Part shown: positions 6,492-11,231 of the stretch, in pieces | Layout of the letters: every line of letters starts with the position of its first letter | How positions within the stretch are numbered: the first letter of the stretch is position 1 | Origin: Desulfobacca acetoxidans | GTDB lineage: Bacteria > Desulfobacterota > Desulfobaccia > Desulfobaccales > 0-14-0-80-60-11 | Length of the DNA: 11,231 nucleotides | Reading direction: 5' to 3' | Assembly: GCA_022736495.1 (NCBI GenBank) | Contig: DZCR01000033.1 | Coordinates: 14,484-25,714 of the forward strand | Notes under the pieces: model-generated | What the model saw: only the letters and a program-made list of their open reading frames with translations | Told to the model about the DNA's origin: nothing | The model's database searches: none | Translations under genes and position numbers: made by a program

Positions 6492-7181
6492 ATGAAAACC
6501 TACCCGATCTTTGCCGTGATTGAGGATAAGCCCTGCCTGGTGGTGGGCGGGGGCGCGGTGGGGGAACGCAAAGTGCAGGACCTCCTGGCCTCCGGCGCGC
6601 AGGTGACCGTGGTCAGCCGCACCCTGACCCCTGTGTTGGCGGACCTGGCCTCCCGGGGGAAGATCGCTTATCTTTCCGAGGATTTTGCCGAGACCCAGGT
6701 GGAAGGCATGGCCCTGGTCATGGCCGCCACCGACGACCCCGAGGTCAACGCCCAGGTGAGCGCCGCGGCCCAGGCCCGGGCTATCTGGGTCAATGTTGCG
6801 GATGAGCCGGAGTACTGCACCTTTATCGTGCCGGCTCAGGTGCGCCGGGGCGATCTGACCCTGGCCATCAGCACCGGGGGCGCGTCCCCGGCTCTGGCCC
6901 GCCAGGTGCGGGAGGAGCTGCAACAGCATTTCGGGCCGGAATATGGCCCTTACTTGAATCTACTCAAACGGGTGCGAACCCGACTTTTGACCGAACGCCG
7001 GGCCCATCCCGACAATGCTGATCTCTTCCACCGCCTGGTGCGCAGCCCGCTGAAGGAAGCGGTAGCCCTGGGAGACCGGGCTCGGGTGCTGTGGGTGCTG
7101 CGCGAGGTTATGGGTGAGGTTTTAAGCACCCCGGTCCTGGGCGAACTGGTGTCCCAGGCCTTTCAGGAGACGGAGGGGTGA
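6492..7181 (+). CDS. Precorrin-2 dehydrogenase / sirohydrochlorin ferrochelatase (Met8/SirC/CysG N-terminal type)
   Basis: 229 residues. It oxidises precorrin-2 to sirohydrochlorin with NAD+, and related bifunctional members also insert Fe2+ to give siroheme. Siroheme is the cofactor of dissimilatory and assimilatory sulfite reductases and, in many anaerobes, a heme precursor. The N-terminal Rossmann fold shows GGGAVGERKV (19-28). The dimerisation/active-site part has 'VNVADEPEYCTFIVPA' (100-115), with D104 in the position of the catalytic aspartate of E. coli CysG. 'AISTGGASPALAR' (125-137) follows, then a helical C-terminal domain (about 145-229). There is no uroporphyrinogen methyltransferase domain, so that activity must come from another gene. 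No good ribosome site precedes the ATG, but alignment of the N-terminus (KTYPIF) to the family supports it. It is the first gene of the rightward operon. Confidence 0.92.
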   Translation: MKTYPIFAVIEDKPCLVVGGGAVGERKVQDLLASGAQVTVVSRTLTPVLADLASRGKIAYLSEDFAETQVEGMALVMAATDDPEVNAQVSAAAQARAIWVNVADEPEYCTFIVPAQVRRGDLTLAISTGGASPALARQVREELQQHFGPEYGPYLNLLKRVRTRLLTERRAHPDNADLFHRLVRSPLKEAVALGDRARVLWVLREVMGEVLSTPVLGELVSQAFQETEG

Positions 7182-7232
7182 GGCCAGGTGAGCTGAGCCC
7201 CACGCCAAATACCGACCTCTGTCAAGGTACGC

Positions 7233-8066
7233 ATGGATAACTTTTTCCTCTATCTTACCCTAATCGCCTATTTTGGCGCCACGGGGCTCTGGCTGGCGTA
7301 TTTTCTGATTCAGCGGGAGAGCTATTACCGCGCCGGAGCCTGGGTCATGGCCGGGGGCCTGGCGGTCCACAGCCTGGCCCTTATCCAGCGGGTCTGGATT
7401 TTGGGCTACCTGCCCGCGGCCACTGTCGGGGAAGCCTTGTTGCTGTTTGCCTGGGCCCTGGTAGCGGCCTTTCTGCTCCTGGTCTGGCGTTATCCCATCA
7501 AAGTCCTGGGGGCGCTGGTGGCGCCATTGGCAGCCCTGATGGTGTGCGGAGCCTTGATCCTGCCCTCGCCACACGGGGCCATCTCGCCTTTGCTCAAGAG
7601 TTTCTGGCTGACCATTCACATCTGTCTGACCCTGATGGGGTATGCCGCCTTGGCCTTGGCCGGCCTGGGAGGCATCCTCTATTTAATCCAGGAGCGCCAG
7701 ATCAAGGGAAAACAGTTCGGCTTTTTTTATCGCCGCCTGCCGTCGCTGTCGCTGTTGGATACCCTCAACTACTGGTGTTTGACCATCGGCTTTCCCCTGC
7801 TCACTGCGGGGCTCATTTCCGGCTCCCTCTATGCCCAGCACACTCTGGGGCGCTTCTGGAGTTGGGACCCCAAGGAGATCCTGACCCTGATCGCCTGGCT
7901 GATCTATGCGGTGCTCCTGCACGAGCGTCTGACCGTGGGCTGGCGGGGGCGCCGGGCTGCGCTTATGGCCATCTGCGGGTTCCTGGTCCTGATCTTAACC
8001 TTTGTGGGGGCCAACCTGTGGCTCGCGGGCTACCACAATTTTGCCAGGTTCATTCAACAGCCATGA
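7233..8066 (+). CDS. CcsA/HemX-family cytochrome c assembly protein
   Basis: 277-residue polytopic inner-membrane protein with about eight hydrophobic helices (roughly 5-26, 36-53, 64-85, 90-110, 125-151, 183-200, 215-231 and 244-264). The family's Trp-rich WSWDPKE heme-handling motif lies at 209-215, followed by the typical 'LTLIAWLIYAVLLHERL' helix. His46, His129 and His230 are candidates for the heme-ligating histidines of CcsA-type proteins. System II (CcsBA) proteins of this kind move heme across the membrane for attachment to apocytochromes; the related HemX of Bacillus sits with hemA and affects GluTR levels. Both names are used for such proteins next to hemA, so no symbol is given. 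AAGG lies 5 bases before the ATG. It follows the precorrin-2 dehydrogenase by 51 bases and overlaps hemA by ATGA, so these genes are in one operon. No CcsB/ResB partner is in the window. Confidence 0.87.
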   Translation: MDNFFLYLTLIAYFGATGLWLAYFLIQRESYYRAGAWVMAGGLAVHSLALIQRVWILGYLPAATVGEALLLFAWALVAAFLLLVWRYPIKVLGALVAPLAALMVCGALILPSPHGAISPLLKSFWLTIHICLTLMGYAALALAGLGGILYLIQERQIKGKQFGFFYRRLPSLSLLDTLNYWCLTIGFPLLTAGLISGSLYAQHTLGRFWSWDPKEILTLIAWLIYAVLLHERLTVGWRGRRAALMAICGFLVLILTFVGANLWLAGYHNFARFIQQP

Positions 8067-9358
8067 ATCTTTTGCTCTGCGGCGTCAATCACAAGACCGC
8101 ACCGGTGGCCCTCAGGGAGAAGCTGGCGTGCCTCATCCCGGATGCGGGGGTGGCCTATGACCAGCTCAAGACCTGGCCCGAGATCTCCGAAAGCCTGCTC
8201 TATAATACCTGCAACCGGGTTGAATTGATGTGCGTCACCGAAACCCCGGATGAGGCCGCGGCCCTGGTCCGGGAGTTTTTTGCCCGCCATCCGGAGATTT
8301 CCCCAAATGACCTGGAAGCGTCCTTTTATGCCCACCGGGACCGGGAGGCGGTGCAGCATTTCTTCCGGGTCGCGGCCAGCCTGGATTCCATGGTGGTGGG
8401 GGAGCCCCAAATCCTGGGGCAGATGAAGGCCGCCTACCGGGAGGCCACGGAGTACCGCTCCACCGGTCCCATCCTCAATCGCCTGGTGCACAAGGCCTTC
8501 TCCGTGGCGAAACGGGTGCGTTGCGAAACCGGCATCGGCGATCATGCCGTGAGCGTCAGTTATGCCGCAGTGACCATGGCCAAGAAAATCTTCGGGGACC
8601 TGGCGGCAAAAAACGTCCTCTTACTGGGGGCCGGGGAGATGGCGGAACTGGCCCTGGAGCACCTCAAGGGGCACGGCGTGGCCAAGATTACCGTGGCCAA
8701 CCGCACGTTAGCGCGGGGCGTGCAACTGGCCCGGCGGTTCAATGGCGAGGCGGTCTCCCTGGAAGAAATCCAAGATCAGCTCCTCACGGCCGATATCCTC
8801 ATCAGCTCCACCGGCGCCGGGGACGTCCTCATCACCCGGGACCAGGTCAAGGGTGTGATGCGGCGGCGCAAGCAACGGCCCCTGTTCCTCATCGACATCG
8901 CGGTGCCCCGGGACCTGGACCCCGGGATCAACGATCTGGACAACGTCTACCTTTACAATATTGACGACCTCAAGGAGGTGGTGGAACTCAACTGGGAGCG
9001 CCGCCGCCATGAGGCCGGCAAGGCTGAGCGCCTGGTGGCCGCCGAAACCCTGAAATTCCTCCACTGGCTGGAAACCCTGGAGGTCTATCCCACCATCATC
9101 GCGCTCAAAGACAAGGCCGAGACCATCTGCCAGACGGAATTGAAAAAAACGCTGCATCAGTTGGGCCCCCTCACGGACGAACAGCGCCAGGCCCTGGAGG
9201 TCTTGACCTGCTCCATCACCCAAAAACTCCTGCACGATCCTATCATTTTTCTCAAGCGCAACCGCCGCCCCCGTAACCCCCACCAGGAGCTTGACTTGGT
9301 GCGGCGGCTGTTCAACCTGGACCCGGACCGCAACGGCGACTGTCCCGAAGAAAATTAG
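8063..9358 (+). CDS. hemA: Glutamyl-tRNA reductase
   Basis: 431 residues. It reduces glutamyl-tRNA(Glu) with NADPH to glutamate-1-semialdehyde, the first committed step of the C5 tetrapyrrole route. The catalytic Cys50 sits in LLYNTCNRVEL (45-55), and H99 matches the conserved His99 of E. coli GluTR. The 'SLDSMVVGEPQILGQMKAAY' segment (106-125) follows. The NADPH-binding domain has LLLGAGEM (186-193) and 'VANRT', then 'ISSTGA' and 'FLIDIAVPRDLDP'. The helical dimerisation domain fills about 310-410. The frame is open well upstream of 8063, but that part lies inside the preceding gene in another frame and is not coding. The ATG at 8063 gives the standard N-terminus and overlaps the previous stop as ATGA, implying translational coupling. 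HemB, HemC and HemL are not in the window; hemC often follows hemA in related clusters but here an unrelated gene does. Confidence 0.96.
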   Translation: MNLLLCGVNHKTAPVALREKLACLIPDAGVAYDQLKTWPEISESLLYNTCNRVELMCVTETPDEAAALVREFFARHPEISPNDLEASFYAHRDREAVQHFFRVAASLDSMVVGEPQILGQMKAAYREATEYRSTGPILNRLVHKAFSVAKRVRCETGIGDHAVSVSYAAVTMAKKIFGDLAAKNVLLLGAGEMAELALEHLKGHGVAKITVANRTLARGVQLARRFNGEAVSLEEIQDQLLTADILISSTGAGDVLITRDQVKGVMRRRKQRPLFLIDIAVPRDLDPGINDLDNVYLYNIDDLKEVVELNWERRRHEAGKAERLVAAETLKFLHWLETLEVYPTIIALKDKAETICQTELKKTLHQLGPLTDEQRQALEVLTCSITQKLLHDPIIFLKRNRRPRNPHQELDLVRRLFNLDPDRNGDCPEEN

Positions 9359-9374
9359 GCGTCTCCGCCATCTC

Positions 9375-9403
9375 TTGACCGGCCCTCTCCATCCTGATAT
9401 TCT
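9375..9403 (+). promoter_or_regulatory. Candidate sigma-70 promoter for the restriction-modification gene
   Basis: TTGACC (9375-9380) and TATTCT (9398-9403) are separated by exactly 17 bases, between the hemA stop and the start at 9478. The -35 matches 5 of 6 and the -10 4 of 6. No terminator is seen after hemA, so read-through is also possible. Confidence 0.4.
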
Positions 9404-9477
9404 AGGCTAAGGGGAACAGGCTTAATCATTCGATTTTAATCAGAATTGGAAAAAGCGGGTACCATTTCGGGGACCAG

Positions 9478-11231
9478 ATGACCTTCGAGATAAACATCGA
9501 AAAATTGGTTCATGACAGTGCAATAGCCATTTCCAACGAGATGAAAAATATTGTTGGATGGGCCAAATCTGAAGAAGACATTCGCCACGAGTGCAATAAG
9601 TTGATAGACGATTTTCTTAAGAAAGCCGAAATTCAGGTTAGGGGGCGACATGAATATGGCTTAGCAGGTGGGCGGATTGATTCAAAATATGGCGGGGTAA
9701 TTATCGAATATAAAGACCCCAAGGGAGTTGGTAAGATCGCAGCCGACCCTAATGCACCGGGGACCAAGGCCATTATCCAACAGATTCAGCAGCGTTTTAC
9801 GGATTTTAAAAAAGAAGAAAAAATCACCCCGGAGAGATTATTTGGCGTTGGGATTGACGGCACCAATATCATCTTCGTCCGCTATCGCAGCAATAAATTT
9901 GAAGTCGAAAATCCTCAACCTGCCACACCTCACACCGTGGAAAGGCTTCTACGGGCCTTAGTCTCCTTGGGGGCTAGAGGAAAATCTTTTACTCCTGAGC
10001 ATCTTCTGGGTGATTTTGGCGCCGAAAGCATCACAGCAGGAAAGTATATCCAAGTAATTTATGATGTCATAATCCAGACTAAGAGTAAGAAGGCCCGTAC
10101 TTTCTTTGAACAATGGAAAATACTTTTCGGAGAAGTTTGCGGCTATGATGTAGAGGGTAGCAATGAGAAAATAAATTCGCTTGCAGAATATTATGGTATT
10201 TTCCACGCAAAACCCGCTGAATTGTTATTTTCTCTTCACTCTTACTATGCCATCTTTATGAAGTTCCTTGCGGCGGAAATCGCCGCTTCGTTTTCGCCAC
10301 TTGGAGTTTCAATAATTAAGAAATGCGCTGCGGCTTCCACCCCTACAAAGCTAAGAAATGAAATGGAATATATCGAGCATGGCGGGATTTGGTCACAACT
10401 GGGAATCACGAATTTTCTGGAGGGCGATATATTCTCTTGGTACTTAGACGCCTGGAATGATCAGTTAGCTGAGATGATTTGGAGCATCGTTCATACATTA
10501 GACCAATATGACCCGACGACGCTCAGCGTCGAGCCTGCCGAAAGTCGTGACTTGCTCAAAAAACTTTATCAAGGACTTTTCCCTAAGACAGTTCGTCACG
10601 ACCTGGGTGAGTACTATACTCCCGACTGGCTGGCGGAACACGTATTGAATGAAATTGATTACGATGGCAACCCGGATAAACGCCTATTAGATCCTGGTTG
10701 CGGATCCGGCACTTTCTTGGTGATGGCCATAAATCGGATTAAAGAATGGTTTGAGGAACACCGGCATGCCTGTGGTTTTGGAGAAACGGAGCTTATAGAG
10801 AAAATTCTTCAAAATATTGTCGGGTTCGATCTCAATCCACTAGCAGTCATGGCGGCTCGCACCAACTACTTGCTGGCAATTCGCGACCTGCTTAAATTTG
10901 CCTCTGGGGTTGAAATCCCCGTTTATTTATGCGACTCCGTCGCAACGCCTATGGCTTATGGAAATTTATTTATCGGACCGCATGGGGAAGCCAGGAAAAT
11001 AAAGACCTCGGAGGGAGATTTTAACATACCGGTTGAGGTTACGACCTCTCGGGACTTGATTAATAAATATGCCGACACCATAGAATTTTGCGTCCGTAAT
11101 CAATATGAGGCCGAGGAGTTTATCCAGCGCTGCCTAGAAGAGAGCCTGCCGATTGTGGGCAAAGAGTTGCACCTTACCCTCTATAAAAAACTTCATTCGC
11201 TCAATCAGCAGAATCAAAACGGCATCTGGGC
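9478..11231 (+). CDS. N-terminal 584 residues of a single-chain restriction-modification protein (nuclease plus N6-adenine methyltransferase; 3' end outside window)
   Basis: The frame is uninterrupted from ATG 9478 to the window edge. GGGGA lies 4 bases before the ATG, and no other ATG, GTG or TTG lies between it and the upstream stop at 9403. Residues about 35-135 look like a PD-(D/E)XK nuclease: 'YGLAGGRIDSK' with D68, then 'VIIEYKDP' with E77 and K79. Residues about 150-360 are mostly helical and unassigned. The methyltransferase core starts near 370 with HDLGEYYTP (374-382, motif X type), DPGCGSGTF (405-413, motif I, AdoMet binding) and GFDLNPLA (449-456, motif II). The acidic residue of motif III may lie near D486. 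The catalytic NPPY and any target-recognition domain would be past the edge. This order is that of Type IIG (Eco57I/BpuSI-like) enzymes, which cut and methylate with one chain. A methylase subunit of a multi-gene defence system with an Mrr/HsdR-like N-terminus is the alternative. Codon use is AT-rich compared with hemA, suggesting transfer. Confidence 0.82.
   Translation, partial: MTFEINIEKLVHDSAIAISNEMKNIVGWAKSEEDIRHECNKLIDDFLKKAEIQVRGRHEYGLAGGRIDSKYGGVIIEYKDPKGVGKIAADPNAPGTKAIIQQIQQRFTDFKKEEKITPERLFGVGIDGTNIIFVRYRSNKFEVENPQPATPHTVERLLRALVSLGARGKSFTPEHLLGDFGAESITAGKYIQVIYDVIIQTKSKKARTFFEQWKILFGEVCGYDVEGSNEKINSLAEYYGIFHAKPAELLFSLHSYYAIFMKFLAAEIAASFSPLGVSIIKKCAAASTPTKLRNEMEYIEHGGIWSQLGITNFLEGDIFSWYLDAWNDQLAEMIWSIVHTLDQYDPTTLSVEPAESRDLLKKLYQGLFPKTVRHDLGEYYTPDWLAEHVLNEIDYDGNPDKRLLDPGCGSGTFLVMAINRIKEWFEEHRHACGFGETELIEKILQNIVGFDLNPLAVMAARTNYLLAIRDLLKFASGVEIPVYLCDSVATPMAYGNLFIGPHGEARKIKTSEGDFNIPVEVTTSRDLINKYADTIEFCVRNQYEAEEFIQRCLEESLPIVGKELHLTLYKKLHSLNQQNQNGIW

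Noticed and set aside
7544..8062. In-frame extension upstream of hemA
   Set aside because: It lies in another frame inside the cytochrome assembly gene, its translation is Pro/Ala/Gly-rich nonsense, and HemA has its standard N-terminus at 8063.
9958..10206. Small minus-strand open frame and other short frames within the restriction-modification gene
   Set aside because: They overlap an uninterrupted plus-strand frame with nuclease and methyltransferase motifs.
10517..10531. 15-base odd palindrome (CGACGCT c AGCGTCG) inside the methyltransferase gene
   Set aside because: It is coding sequence between the spacer and the methyltransferase core, there is no U-tract, and no second copy was noticed. 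Most likely chance.

Overview
The window looks like a piece of a GC-rich, anaerobic Gram-negative chromosome. The Desulfobacterota (former Deltaproteobacteria) are the most likely home. This is an inference from three things: the mix of genes (a precorrin-2 dehydrogenase, a cytochrome c assembly protein and glutamyl-tRNA reductase in one operon; AMMECR1; an AcuB-like CBS protein), a good match to a sigma-54 promoter, and the GC-rich codon usage of the core. No 16S or other taxonomic marker is present.

Layout. Bases 1-483 hold the 3' end of an AT-rich gene for a polytopic membrane protein, probably a GT87/DUF2029 glycosyltransferase. From about 550 the composition turns sharply GC-rich. Then come nadB (L-aspartate oxidase, NAD synthesis) and, overlapping its end, a REC-GGDEF response regulator (cyclic-di-GMP synthesis) whose start is problematic. 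Convergent to these, on the minus strand, are an AMMECR1-family protein with an N-terminal hydrophobic segment, a DUF2333-like membrane-anchored protein, a strong intrinsic terminator, and a CBS-pair/ACT protein. A divergent intergenic region (6302-6491) carries a sigma-70-like promoter facing left, a near-consensus sigma-54 promoter facing right, and a nested imperfect dyad between them.

The rightward operon is precorrin-2 dehydrogenase/ferrochelatase, then a CcsA/HemX-type cytochrome c assembly protein, then hemA. HemA supplies glutamate-1-semialdehyde, the first committed tetrapyrrole precursor. The precorrin-2 dehydrogenase makes sirohydrochlorin/siroheme, which in many anaerobes is also the route to heme. 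The Ccs protein delivers heme to c-type cytochromes, so the three genes cover the entry, a branch point and one use of the tetrapyrrole pathway.

From 9478 to the right edge the composition is AT-richer again. An uninterrupted reading frame encodes the first 584 residues of a large single-chain restriction-modification-like protein: a PD-(D/E)XK-type nuclease motif, a helical spacer, then an N6-adenine methyltransferase core. It runs off the window before the expected NPPY motif and target-recognition domain. This is the most likely defence system in the window. The two AT-rich ends around a GC-rich housekeeping core suggest accessory DNA on both sides.
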